Origin: PALSA-607 sp036501485
GTDB taxonomy: Bacteria; Actinomycetota; Actinomycetes; Acidothermales; Acidothermaceae
Assembly: GCA_036501485.1 (NCBI GenBank)
Contig: DASYAG010000074.1
Span: 1-36,642, forward strand
Length of the DNA: 36,642 nt
Direction of reading: 5' to 3'
The notes beneath the pieces were generated by a model. The model was not told the DNA's origin. It saw only the letters and a program-made list of their open reading frames with translations, and ran no database searches. The position numbers and the translations under genes are program-made. How positions within the stretch are numbered: the stretch's first letter is position 1; the number at the start of each line of letters is the position of its first letter. Below are positions 16,172-23,756 of this stretch, in pieces.

Positions 16172-17143
16172 ATGGAGTACACGAGACTCGGCAACACCGG
16201 GTTGCAGGTATCCCGCATTTCGCTGGGCTGCATGAGCTACGGCGAACCGGGTCGCGGCAACCAGCCATGGTCGCTTCCCGAAGACGAGAGCGAGCCGTTC
16301 TTCCGGCAGGCCATCGACGCCGGCATCAACTTCTTCGACACCGCGAACGTGTATTCGCTCGGCAGCAGTGAGGAGATTACTGGCCGCGCGCTTGCGAAGT
16401 TCGCTCCACGCGAAGACCTCGTCATCGCCACGAAAGTGCACGGCGTCATGCGCCCGGGACCCAACGGCGGAGGACTGTCGCGCCGGTCGATCCTGACGGA
16501 AATCGACCACAGCCTGCGCAGGCTCGGCACGGACTACGTCGACCTCTACCAGATCCATCGTTGGGACTACGAGACGCCGATCGAGGAGACGCTCGAGGCG
16601 CTGCACGACGTCGTCCGGGCTGGAAAGGCGCGCTACATCGGCGCGTCGTCGATGTACGCATGGCAGTTCAGCAAGGCGCTGTACCTCGCCGATCTACATG
16701 GCTGGACCAGGTTCGTCAGCATGCAGAACCATTACAACCTGCTGTACCGCGAAGAGGAGCGCGAGATGATCCCGCTCTGCATCGACCAGGGCATCGGGAT
16801 CATTCCCTGGAGCCCGTTGGCTCGCGGCAAGCTCGCCCGCCAATGGGACGAGTCGACGAACCGCTCGGAGAAGGACGAGTTCGGTCGCACGCTCTACACA
16901 GACGACGACCGCATCATCGTCGACGCCGTCGGTCAGGTCGCCGACCAGCGCGGCATCCCGCGGGCGCAGGTCGCCATCGCGTGGGCGCTGGCGAAGCCGG
17001 GCGTCACCGCGCCAATCGTCGGCGCGACGAAGCCGCATCATCTGTCCGACGCGATCGCCGCCGTCGACGTGCAGCTCACGCCGGACGAGATCGAGTTGCT
17101 CGAGAAGCCCTACCAGCCGCACAACGTCGCCGGCTTCCGCTGA
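16172..17143 (+). CDS. Aldo/keto reductase
   Basis: 323 residues, a TIM-barrel NADPH-dependent reductase of small carbonyls. The catalytic tetrad is visible as Asp56 (FFDTA), Tyr61 (NVYSLG), Lys88 (VIATK) and His129 (LYQIH). The C-terminal NADPH-binding part contains IIPWSPLARGKLAR and VAIAWALAKPGVTAPIVGA. It is closest to the YajO/Tas-like group with the SEEITGRALAKF segment. The ATG has GAGGAGG eight bases upstream. The physiological substrate is unknown. The Nudix gene begins 38 bases later on the same strand. Confidence 0.92.
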   Translation: MEYTRLGNTGLQVSRISLGCMSYGEPGRGNQPWSLPEDESEPFFRQAIDAGINFFDTANVYSLGSSEEITGRALAKFAPREDLVIATKVHGVMRPGPNGGGLSRRSILTEIDHSLRRLGTDYVDLYQIHRWDYETPIEETLEALHDVVRAGKARYIGASSMYAWQFSKALYLADLHGWTRFVSMQNHYNLLYREEEREMIPLCIDQGIGIIPWSPLARGKLARQWDESTNRSEKDEFGRTLYTDDDRIIVDAVGQVADQRGIPRAQVAIAWALAKPGVTAPIVGATKPHHLSDAIAAVDVQLTPDEIELLEKPYQPHNVAGFR

Positions 17144-17181
17144 GGTGCGGGCTTCCTCGGAAATCTTGGCAGCTGACTGAG

Positions 17182-17841
17182 GTGCCGGCAGGTATCGATG
17201 TCCCTGACGGCCGCGGTCGGACCGGCCTCGATCGCGTCGGACGAGACCTCGACCGCAATCCACGGGTAGTGGTTCGCGACGTCGAGGTGACGTCCGACGG
17301 CTGGCACGTATTGCGCCCAACGATCTTCGACTACCAGACCTCCGCCGGCGAGTGGTCAAGGCAGCATCGGGAGACGTACGACCGCGGCAACGGCGCGACC
17401 ATCCTGTTGTACGACGTCGCTCGCCGCACGGTGCTGCTGTCGCGGCAGTTCCGCTACCCGGTCTACGTGAACGACCACCCCGACGGCATGCTGATCGAAA
17501 CAGCGGCCGGACTCCTCGACGAGGACGACCCGGAGACAGCGATCCGGCGCGAGGCGAGTGAAGAGCTCGGCGTCACGGTGGGTGCGCTCACCCACGTTTT
17601 CGACGTGTACATGAGCCCGGGATCGGTCACCGAGCGGATCCACTTTTTTTCCGCGCCCTACACCGATGCGAGCCGTACCAGCGAGGGCGGCGGGCTCGCA
17701 GACGACGGTGAAGACATCGACGTGCTCGAACTGCCGTTCGAGGAGGCGCTGGCGATGGTCGGGACCGGCGAGATCGCCGATGCCAAGACCATCATGTTGC
17801 TGCAGTGGGCCGCCCTGAGCGGACCCTTCGCAGCCAGGTAG
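17182..17841 (+). CDS. NudK-like Nudix hydrolase (GDP-mannose pyrophosphatase type)
   Basis: About 219 residues. NudK hydrolyses GDP-mannose and related nucleotide sugars. The protein has the segments of that subfamily in order: RETYDRGNGATILLYD, LSRQFRYPVYVN, the Nudix box core REASEELGV, the loop VYMSPGSVTERIHFFSA, and EDIDVLELPFEEALAMV with TGEIADAKTIMLLQW near the end. The N-terminus is uncertain: GTG 17182 is used, but GTG codons about 30 residues later (VVVRDV) would give the usual NudK length. Earlier starts lie inside the aldo/keto reductase gene. Confidence 0.85.
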   Translation: MPAGIDVPDGRGRTGLDRVGRDLDRNPRVVVRDVEVTSDGWHVLRPTIFDYQTSAGEWSRQHRETYDRGNGATILLYDVARRTVLLSRQFRYPVYVNDHPDGMLIETAAGLLDEDDPETAIRREASEELGVTVGALTHVFDVYMSPGSVTERIHFFSAPYTDASRTSEGGGLADDGEDIDVLELPFEEALAMVGTGEIADAKTIMLLQWAALSGPFAAR

Positions 17842-17868
17842 GGCTGTCGCGGCTAGCTCAAGCCAGGT

Positions 17869-18495
17869 TCACGCCCAGCGGACGACGTCGGACTCGTCGA
17901 GGCGTGGCAACCGGTCGAACCACGGGTCCTCGCCCGGGTGGCCGATGTTGACGACCAAGATCGAGTGCCAGCGACCGTCGGGGAAGAAGTCAGCGTCGAG
18001 CGCCGCCGCGTCGAACCCACCCATCGGACCGGCGGCAAGCCCCTGCGCACGAACCGCCAGCAGGAAGTAGCCCGCTTGCAAGGCGGCGCTGAACCGGCCG
18101 GTGTCGTTGCGCATCGTGTCGTTGGCCGCGAAGACGTCCTTCAGCTCGGGCCTAAATGGCAGGACCGTCGGGATGTGCTCGTGGAATTGGGTGTCAATGG
18201 CAAGCACGGCGACGGCCGGAGCGGACGCCGTCTTCGCCTTGTTGCCGTCGGCCATGTGGGCGACGAGGCGGTCACGGCCGGCCTGCGTGCGGACGTAGAG
18301 CACCCGCAGCGGCTGGATGTTGGCAGCGGTCGGCGGCCACTTCGCCAGGTTCCAGATCTCGCGGAGTTCGCTATCGCTCACAGCGGTGTCGGCGAAAGTG
18401 TTGGCCGTCCGGGCGCCGGTGAACAGGGCGTGGCGGCCGGCGTCGTCAAGGCGGGCCAGAGCGGGGGATGTCGGCGTCTCTATGGTTTGGGTCAT
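17869..18495 (-). CDS. Nitroreductase family protein, RutE/HadB-like
   Basis: 208 residues. It aligns by eye with RutE (malonic semialdehyde reductase of pyrimidine degradation): LFTGARTANTFADTAVSD, IWNLAKWPPTAANIQPLRV, DGNKAKTASAPAVAVLAID, ALQAGYFLLAVRAQGLAAG, PMGGFD and VNIGHPGE are in the right order. These are FMN-dependent NAD(P)H reductases working as dimers. No other rut gene is nearby, so another aldehyde, enone or nitro substrate is possible. ATG 18495 has GAAGGAAAG upstream. A HxlR regulator is divergent across 75 bases and probably controls it. Confidence 0.88.
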   Translation of the reverse strand: MTQTIETPTSPALARLDDAGRHALFTGARTANTFADTAVSDSELREIWNLAKWPPTAANIQPLRVLYVRTQAGRDRLVAHMADGNKAKTASAPAVAVLAIDTQFHEHIPTVLPFRPELKDVFAANDTMRNDTGRFSAALQAGYFLLAVRAQGLAAGPMGGFDAAALDADFFPDGRWHSILVVNIGHPGEDPWFDRLPRLDESDVVRWA

Positions 18496-18546
18496 TGCGC
18501 TTTCCTTCTCGATGTTGCTAGCAGAAAAGAAGTAACTCCATCGAAG

Positions 18547-18561
18547 GTAGCACGGCGCTAC
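18547..18561. promoter_or_regulatory. Short palindrome in the nitroreductase/HxlR gap
   Basis: GTAGC (18547-18551) and GCTAC (18557-18561) form an inverted repeat with 5-base spacing, nine bases before the HxlR start, within the 75-base divergent promoter region. It is a candidate HxlR operator by position only. Confidence 0.35.
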
Positions 18562-18570
18562 GATGTCTGC

Positions 18571-18921
18571 ATGGCGAGGGAACAAGGGGTCACCCACGAG
18601 CCCCAGGCGTGCGACGCGGCACTGCGGCGCGCTTTCGGCTTCCTCGGAAAACGCTGGAACGGCGTGATCATCGGGACGCTGGCCAACGGGCCGGCCGGGT
18701 TCTCTGAGTTGAAGCGCGCGGTCGACGGCATCAGCGACTCGGTGCTGTCGGAGCGGCTGGTCGAGTTGTGCGGCGCTAACCTGGTGCAACGCACGGTCGA
18801 TGAGGGTCCCCCGATCGCGGTCAGCTACCGGCTCACGGGGGCGAGTGAGGCACTCTTGCCCGCGTTGCGCGAACTCACGAAGTGGGCAACCGACAACCTG
18901 CCCGCGCAATCCTGCGACTAA
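18571..18921 (+). CDS. HxlR family transcriptional regulator
   Basis: 116 residues, a single winged-helix domain. CDAALRRAFGFLGKRWNGVIIGTL is the typical start (Cys14 then GKRW), followed by GFSELKRAVDGISDSVLSERLVEL (recognition helix) and SYRLTGASEALLPALRELTKWA. HxlR proteins bind as dimers and often sense electrophiles or quinones through the N-terminal Cys. The ATG is at 18571; the open frame goes back further but into the nitroreductase gene. Its divergent position makes the nitroreductase the probable target. Confidence 0.9.
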   Translation: MAREQGVTHEPQACDAALRRAFGFLGKRWNGVIIGTLANGPAGFSELKRAVDGISDSVLSERLVELCGANLVQRTVDEGPPIAVSYRLTGASEALLPALRELTKWATDNLPAQSCD

Positions 18922-18979
18922 GTCGAGAAAGTCGACGTGCGGACTGCACGTTGTGGCCACTCGAGACGTCTGTAGTGGC

Positions 18980-19498
18980 GTGACCTTCGAGCAGTTCACT
19001 TCGACGCGACTGCCCGGGCTGCTGCGTTACGCGGTGGTGCTGACCGGAGATCGCGAGCTCGCCCAGGACGTCGTTCAAGAAGTCCTGGCTCGGGCGCAGG
19101 TCAAGTGGCGGCAGATCGACAGGGCCGACTCACCCGACGCGTATGTGCGCCGGATGGTCGTCAACGAATACCTGTCGTGGCGCCGCAGCTGGGCGGTGCG
19201 CAATGTGCGTGCCGTCGGTGAACGCCTCGAACCCATTGGTGACGCGCGCGCGATGCATCGCGACCACGCGCAGTCGGTTGTCGACGCCGACGACCTGTGG
19301 GCTCGGCTCGCCACACTGCCGCGCAAACAGCGCGCGGTGCTGGTGCTCCGCTACTACGAGCAGCTCGATGACGTCGCGATCGCAGACCTGCTCGACTGCG
19401 CGCCCGCGACCGTGCGAAGCAACGCATCAAAAGCATTGAAGAATCTGCGACTCACCTCGGAGCAGCAGACCAGGGTGCATGAGAAGGAGCTGACATGA
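18980..19498 (+). CDS. SigE-family ECF sigma factor
   Basis: About 172 residues from GTG 18980 (MTFEQFTSTRLPGLLRYA, the usual start of this group); GTG 18953 is an in-frame alternative. Sigma-2 has LTGDRELAQDVVQEVLARAQVKW, and sigma-4 has LPRKQRAVLVLRYYEQLDDVAIADLL with the HTH CAPATVRSNASKAL. The SigE family is a large actinobacterial ECF group that usually has a membrane-bound partner encoded next to it. The stop overlaps the ATG of the repeat protein (ATGA). There is no clear Shine-Dalgarno sequence. Confidence 0.9.
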   Translation: MTFEQFTSTRLPGLLRYAVVLTGDRELAQDVVQEVLARAQVKWRQIDRADSPDAYVRRMVVNEYLSWRRSWAVRNVRAVGERLEPIGDARAMHRDHAQSVVDADDLWARLATLPRKQRAVLVLRYYEQLDDVAIADLLDCAPATVRSNASKALKNLRLTSEQQTRVHEKELT

Positions 19499-20604
19499 AC
19501 CAGGACGCCGATCAGTTGCGCGAGGCATTCGTCGCGCACGAATATCTCGCGCCTGATGCCGCAGAGGTTCTCGCGGTGGCACACGTTCGAGCCCGCCGGT
19601 ACCGCCGTCGCCGGCGTGCGGCTCAAGGAGCCGGTGGCGCAGTGCTCGGAGCTGGGTTGGTTGCCAGCAGCGTCGCCGCTGCCGGGTGGCTGCCAAACAA
19701 CAACGGTCGCCATGACGGCTCGACCGTTTCCTTGGCCGCGCCCCCCCCGCTGCCCAACCCATCGGTCTCGGCCAGCCCCTCACCGCTCGCGAGTCCGTCA
19801 CCGTTCGCCAGTCCGGCGCTAGTGTCCAGCCCGACGCCGCTCAGCTCCTCTCAGCAAGAAGCGGCGTTGAACGCCTACTTCGCGGCCGGCTACGACTACG
19901 ACAACGCGCTTGCCCTCGCCCAGCTGTGGCACATGTCCGGCGATCCGACAACGGTCAAAGCTGAGGCCGGACGACGGCTGCTGGCCGGCCAGACGCTGCC
20001 CATCACACCGAGCCCATCGGCAGTCGCGAGTGCCGCCGAGGACACCGACGTCAGCGCCTTCTTCGCGGCGGGCTACACCTACGGCGACGCCGTGACGCTG
20101 GCCAAGTTGTGGAACGGCTCCGACACCTACCAGGCAAAGATCGACGCGGGAAAGAAGCTCATTGCAGGCGAGACCCTGCCGATCGCGCCCGGCTCCCAGC
20201 CGACAGCGCCCACGGTGGTGACAGGCTCGAGTGACAGCGCAGGCACCGCCGACCTCAACGCCTACTTCGCGGCCGGCTACACCTACGAGGACGCGCTCGG
20301 GCTCGCCAGTCTGTGGAAGATCGCCGATGCGTACCAAGTGAAGGTAGACGCTGGGGCGAAGCTGCTGGCCGGCCAAACGCTGCCGATCGCGCCGGGCTCG
20401 CAACCGACGCCGGCCGCCGAGATCAGCTCCGAGGCGGCCGCCAGCGCCGACGAGAATGCCGTGAACAAGTTCTTCAGCGCGGGCTACACCTACGACGACG
20501 CAGTGACCCTCGGCAAGATGTGGACGGTCGGCGACACCTACCAGGTGAAGATCGACGCCGGCCAGAAGCTGCTCGCGGGTCAGACGCTGCCGATCAAGCC
20601 TTGA
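19495..20604 (+). CDS. Sigma-linked membrane protein with four extracytoplasmic repeats
   Basis: 369 residues. A cytoplasmic head (1-45) with a basic stretch RARRYRRRRR is followed by one membrane helix (about 46-65), a Pro/Ser linker (82-120), and four copies of a 48-residue repeat (about 124-172, 185-232, 253-300, 322-369) joined by 12-21 residue spacers. Each repeat reads FFxAGYxYxDAxxLAxLW, then a variable part with D-x-YQxK, then DAGxKLLAGxTLPIxP. I do not recognise a named domain. Topology and the ATGA overlap with the sigma gene suggest an anti-sigma factor or surface sensor in which the repeats meet the signal. There is no zinc motif in the head. Confidence 0.82.
   Translation: MNQDADQLREAFVAHEYLAPDAAEVLAVAHVRARRYRRRRRAAQGAGGAVLGAGLVASSVAAAGWLPNNNGRHDGSTVSLAAPPPLPNPSVSASPSPLASPSPFASPALVSSPTPLSSSQQEAALNAYFAAGYDYDNALALAQLWHMSGDPTTVKAEAGRRLLAGQTLPITPSPSAVASAAEDTDVSAFFAAGYTYGDAVTLAKLWNGSDTYQAKIDAGKKLIAGETLPIAPGSQPTAPTVVTGSSDSAGTADLNAYFAAGYTYEDALGLASLWKIADAYQVKVDAGAKLLAGQTLPIAPGSQPTPAAEISSEAAASADENAVNKFFSAGYTYDDAVTLGKMWTVGDTYQVKIDAGQKLLAGQTLPIKP
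19864..20601 (+). repeat. Four tandem coding repeats (about 48 codons each)
   Basis: Units lie at about 19864-20010, 20047-20190, 20251-20394 and 20458-20601. The start-to-start period is 183-207 bases. The DNA of units 2-4 is strongly alike (GGCTACACCTACG, GGCCGGC..AC.CTGCCGATC), suggesting recent duplication, while unit 1 (GYDYDNALALAQLWHMSGD) is the most diverged. Confidence 0.85.
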
Positions 20605-20624
20605 GCAGCCGCCGTGGCTAACGT

Positions 20625-20687
20625 GCTGCTGCGACTTGGGTACTGCTGTGACTTGGGTGCTGCTGTGACTTGGGTGCTGCTGTGACT
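20625..20687 (+). repeat. 17-bp tandem repeat spanning a gene start
   Basis: Units GCTGCTGYGACTTGGGT occur at 20625-20641, 20642-20658 and 20659-20675, and a partial fourth runs to about 20687. The partial unit contains the GTG start of the amidoligase gene. The period equals that of the repeat at 4834. Confidence 0.85.
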
Positions 20688-21740
20688 GCGGCCCTGCATC
20701 GGCGCACCGGTTTTGAGATCGAGCTCATGGCGCCCGTCGGCTCAAGCCGGCGGGTGCTTGCTCATGAACTGGCCAACCGGCGCGGCGGGCGAGCCCGTCC
20801 TGTGTGGCACCACGACAGCGAACCGTCGCTGGTGCCAGGCCTTGGTCGGTTCCTGCATCTCACGCAGGGTTTCGAGGTTGTCGACGCCGCGGGCGGCCTC
20901 GTCTGCACGTTGGTCGACGACGTCACACTCGTTGCCGATCTCGACCCGCGGACTCGACCGATGCCCGGCTGGTACCGCGTTCTGACCGACGACTCGCGCC
21001 TGCTGCGGTTACTCGCGGCGCGCATCGATCCGGGTGCTGCACTCGAGGAGTCATTAAGACCCATTGCCGAGCTGTGGGGCGTTCAGGTGAACGCGCACGA
21101 CGAAGTCCTCCAAGTCAACGACTCGGGCGGTGCGACGGTCGCGCTCGCGTCGCCGCAAGGCGGTGGCCGCGAGCGCGGCTGCGAGGTGATCACGCCCCCA
21201 CTGACCGCCGATCACGCAATCGCGATCGAGGAGTTGCTGCAGGTAGCGCGCGAGTTGGGCTTCGTGGTGCCACTCGAGGCGGCGGTGCATGTTCACCACG
21301 ACGGTGCGCCGTTTCGGTCCGTGCCTGCGTTAGCAAACGTCGTCCTCCTCTTTGGATTGTGGCGACCGGCCCTGCACACGCTGCTCGGCACTAACCCGGC
21401 GTGCCTGCGATTGGCGCCGCTGCCGGCGTTGCTGGTTCAGGCGGCCGCAGGTACTCCGTCGTACGAGCGACTGCGTGACGCGGCCAGCGCGGCCGGCATC
21501 ACCAAGTTCTTCGACGTGAACCTGACCGCGCTCTTCGCCCAGAACCCCGTGCGCGACACGCTCGAGGTGCGGATTCTGCCGGGCGCGATCGACACCGGCG
21601 ACATCGTCCGCGGCGCTGCGATCGTGGAGGCACTCCTTGACCGCTGCCTCGACGAGACGCCCATCCCCTCGCCACCGGCAGATCCCGAGGCGGCCTTACG
21701 CGAGCTACAGGCAATGGCGGTCGTACTCGGCCGGTCCTGA
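20682..21740 (+). CDS. Putative amidoligase
   Basis: About 352 residues. It fits the amidoligase (COOH-NH2 ligase) family with a glutamine-synthetase-like fold, which joins amines to carboxylates with ATP. Visible are FEIELMAPVG near the N-terminus (acidic metal ligands), WHHDSEPSLVP, CEVITPPLTADHAIAIEELL, VHVHHDGAPFRS and TLEVRILPGAID. These match the ExE, ITPPL, HVH and ExR positions of the family. Family members modify peptides or cell-wall components; the substrate here is unknown and no peptide precursor or ATP-grasp neighbour is seen. The GTG start lies inside the 17-bp repeats and has no Shine-Dalgarno sequence. Confidence 0.78.
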   Translation: MTAALHRRTGFEIELMAPVGSSRRVLAHELANRRGGRARPVWHHDSEPSLVPGLGRFLHLTQGFEVVDAAGGLVCTLVDDVTLVADLDPRTRPMPGWYRVLTDDSRLLRLLAARIDPGAALEESLRPIAELWGVQVNAHDEVLQVNDSGGATVALASPQGGGRERGCEVITPPLTADHAIAIEELLQVARELGFVVPLEAAVHVHHDGAPFRSVPALANVVLLFGLWRPALHTLLGTNPACLRLAPLPALLVQAAAGTPSYERLRDAASAAGITKFFDVNLTALFAQNPVRDTLEVRILPGAIDTGDIVRGAAIVEALLDRCLDETPIPSPPADPEAALRELQAMAVVLGRS

Positions 21741-21776
21741 CGGCCTTCAAGTCGACCGGGCGTGCCGGCCTAGGAT

Positions 21777-22019
21777 TCAGACGGCTGCGCGCGCGAGATG
21801 AGTCGGGCGGTGACGGAGCCGCTCCTGGACCGCGTGCTGAACGAGCACCGGGATGTATTGCTTGACGCGGGCGTCGCGATAACGCGCGGCTTCCTCGAAG
21901 ACGGCGCTTTCTATCTCGGGGCCACCTGCGCGGTCGCCGTACTTGTGACCTAACCGGTCCGCGACGCGATGCAGTTGGTCGTCCATCGCCTGCGGGCTTA
22001 AATCCTGAACGCCGGGCAT
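21777..22019 (-). CDS. Three-helix bundle dimerization domain protein
   Basis: 80 residues from ATG 22019, preceded by GAGAGGAG. The sequence DDQLHRVADRLGHKYGDRAGGPEIESAVFEEAARYRDARV is given only by its edges: VADRLGHKYGD and VFEEAARYRDARVKQYIPVL. It matches the small actinobacterial three-helix-bundle dimerization domain found alone or fused to phosphatases and regulators. No enzymatic residues are present, so a role as a protein-interaction module is inferred. Confidence 0.75.
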   Translation of the reverse strand: MPGVQDLSPQAMDDQLHRVADRLGHKYGDRAGGPEIESAVFEEAARYRDARVKQYIPVLVQHAVQERLRHRPTHLARAAV

Positions 22020-22261
22020 TGGAACTCCTCTCGCTCCTGCGACTCGAGCGCAAGGCTTCGATATGCCCAGCGACCGGGGTGCGCCGAACCCATCCGGCAC
22101 CCCGTTCACTGGGAGTTCACCTGAGACAGTCGCACTCGAGCCGATGAGTTCGGCGTTGTCCACAGCCGCGCCGCCAGGGAGAGGGTCATTTACCTGCGCG
22201 ACCCGCAGTGTTCCCTTTGTTGCCGTCGAGGACGGAATCGGTGAGACGTAACGTCGGAAAT

Positions 22262-22729
22262 GTGAATCCTTTGACCATTTTTGGCGCGGCGGCGCTGCTC
22301 TTGGCACTGCCACCGGAGGGCGCTGCTGCCGCGCTCACACAGTCAGGCTCGGCCGGCGTTGTATAAGCGGCGTATGGAGCAGCGGCGACTCCCAATTCCG
22401 GGAATGTCGTTGTCGTCGTGCCCGGGAGCGCGATCGCACGCGGCGATGGGCTCGACGCCGTCATTCAGCACGGTCTGAGCTACCGCGCCGAATTTCTAGT
22501 CTGGGTTGCCCCCAACGTGGGGATGGCAACCTTGACCCTTCATGCCGACGGTGCGGGGCTCGGCCACTGCAGCTCCCCGCGCCTGCGGCCGGGCAAGACC
22601 GCGACGGTTACGTGTCTGGTTCGAACCGACACCGACGCCACTGAGGTCGCCGTCACGACGGACGTCGTGGTGCAAACGAGCAACTTCGGCACGTTCTCGC
22701 GCACGTTCACGCACGCGCTCACCGGTTGA
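22262..22729 (+). pseudogene. Secreted protein gene interrupted by an in-frame TAA
   Basis: GTG 22262 opens a signal peptide (MNPLTIFGAAALLLALPPEG, then AAAALTQSGSAGVV), and codon 35 is TAA (22364-22366). The same frame then continues without a break for 120 codons to TGA 22727-22729. It encodes a beta-rich domain (FLVWVAPNVGMATLTLHADGAG, CSSPRLRPGKTATVTCLV with two Cys) as expected of an exported Ig-like/DUF11-like protein. Signal and mature part fit together exactly in frame, so this is most simply a nonsense mutation. Readthrough, a restart at GTG 22418 (which would lack the signal) or a base-call error are alternatives. The 242 bases upstream of it hold no gene. Confidence 0.65.
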
Positions 22730-23636
22730 AGTAGTGGCCCTCTTCGAGGTCGGCGATTAGCCCCTGGTGCGTCGGTACCCACCCGAGCAGTTCACAGGTG
22801 AGTGTGCTTGAGGCAGGGCTGTCGAGTGCGAGCAGGTGCGCGAGCACCCCAAACTGCTCGTCCGCCTCCTCAGCAGTGATTGAAGCCACGCGGACGTTGA
22901 GGTGCTGGCCGATCACCTCGGCGATCTGGCGGATCGGAACACCCTCGTCGGCGATTGCGTGCAGGGTTGATCCGGCAGGAGCCTTTTCCAGCGCCAGTCG
23001 GAAAAGGTGCGCCACGTCGAGGCGGTGCGCTGCGGGCCAGCGATTGGTCCCGTCGCCGATATAGGCCGAGACGCCCGTCTTGCGGGCGGCACCCACGATG
23101 AGCGTCATAAAGCCGTTGTCCCCGTCGCCATGAACGGTCGGAGGCAGTCGGACGACGGAGGCTCGAACACCGTCGTTGGCTAGCGAGAGCGCGAACTCGG
23201 CTGTCGCCCGCCGCACGCTCGGGCCGGACCCGCGCACGTCGACCGGCCCGTGCCCGTCGGCCTCGGTCGCGAGCACTCCCTGGGTAAGTCCGAGAGTTCC
23301 GGATGCAATCACGAAGGGCCGATCCGTGCCGGCGAGCACCTCACCGAACGCCTCGACGGCGCGACGATCCGCCTCGGCGGCACCCTGAAAGTCGCCGGAG
23401 TAGACCAGATCGTGCTTGAAGGCAAGGTGGATCACGGCGTCGGACTTGTCAGCTACGCCGCGCAGAGTGTCGAGGTCATCGAGAGTGCCGATTTGCACCT
23501 CGACGCCGGCCGCGGTCAGCGCCGCCGCCGACGCATCCGAGCGAGCAAGCCCGACAACCTGATGGCCCGCGCTGGTGAGCTCGGGAACGACAGCAGAACC
23601 AATCCAGCCGGACGCGCCGGTGACGAATACACGCAT
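22719..23636 (-). CDS. NAD(P)-dependent epimerase/dehydratase-like SDR protein
   Basis: 305 residues of the extended/atypical SDR class. The Rossmann motif GASGWIGS is at residues 7-14, with LARSD for cofactor choice and VIHLAF after it. The ASGTLGL segment has a Ser but no clear YxxxK pair; a Tyr is missing where the catalytic YxxxK is expected (SVRRATAEFA), so it may be an atypical reductase or a sensor-like NADPH binder. It is divergent from a TetR gene across a 120-base gap with duplicated repeats and is its likely target. The 3' end overlaps that of the convergent broken gene by 11 bases. Confidence 0.85.
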   Translation of the reverse strand: MRVFVTGASGWIGSAVVPELTSAGHQVVGLARSDASAAALTAAGVEVQIGTLDDLDTLRGVADKSDAVIHLAFKHDLVYSGDFQGAAEADRRAVEAFGEVLAGTDRPFVIASGTLGLTQGVLATEADGHGPVDVRGSGPSVRRATAEFALSLANDGVRASVVRLPPTVHGDGDNGFMTLIVGAARKTGVSAYIGDGTNRWPAAHRLDVAHLFRLALEKAPAGSTLHAIADEGVPIRQIAEVIGQHLNVRVASITAEEADEQFGVLAHLLALDSPASSTLTCELLGWVPTHQGLIADLEEGHYFNR

Positions 23637-23692
23637 GGGAAGAACCTCCAGGTAGCACGAGCCTCGGCATCGGGGCCGGGTCTTGACGGCCT

Positions 23693-23741
23693 ATGTCAGT
23701 AACTGTCATCACCGTAACACGCGATGTCAGTTGCTGTCATC
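23693..23741. promoter_or_regulatory. Duplicated TetR operator candidate
   Basis: ATGTCAGTAACTGTCATC (23693-23710) and ATGTCAGTTGCTGTCATC (23724-23741) differ at two central bases and are 31 bases apart (three helical turns). Each contains a CAGT..CTG palindrome. They lie between the SDR gene and the TetR start, the second only 15 bases before the TetR ATG. Confidence 0.7.
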
Positions 23742-23756
23742 AACTACCATCACCGC

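Noticed and set aside
16561..17181. Long upstream extension of the Nudix frame
   Set aside because: It overlaps the aldo/keto reductase in another frame and reads as an Arg/Ala-rich shadow; homology to NudK begins only after about 17290.
17938..18570. Upstream extension of the HxlR frame
   Set aside because: It runs antisense through the nitroreductase gene; the HxlR family begins at ATG 18571.
19819..20403. Minus-strand open frame across the repeat protein
   Set aside because: It is the shadow of the repeated coding sequence, and its repeat pattern follows from the sense strand.
22186..22464. Minus-strand open frame opposite the broken secreted protein
   Set aside because: Low-complexity Ala/Pro/Thr composition, no ribosome-binding site, and it is the reverse of a frame with a clear signal peptide.
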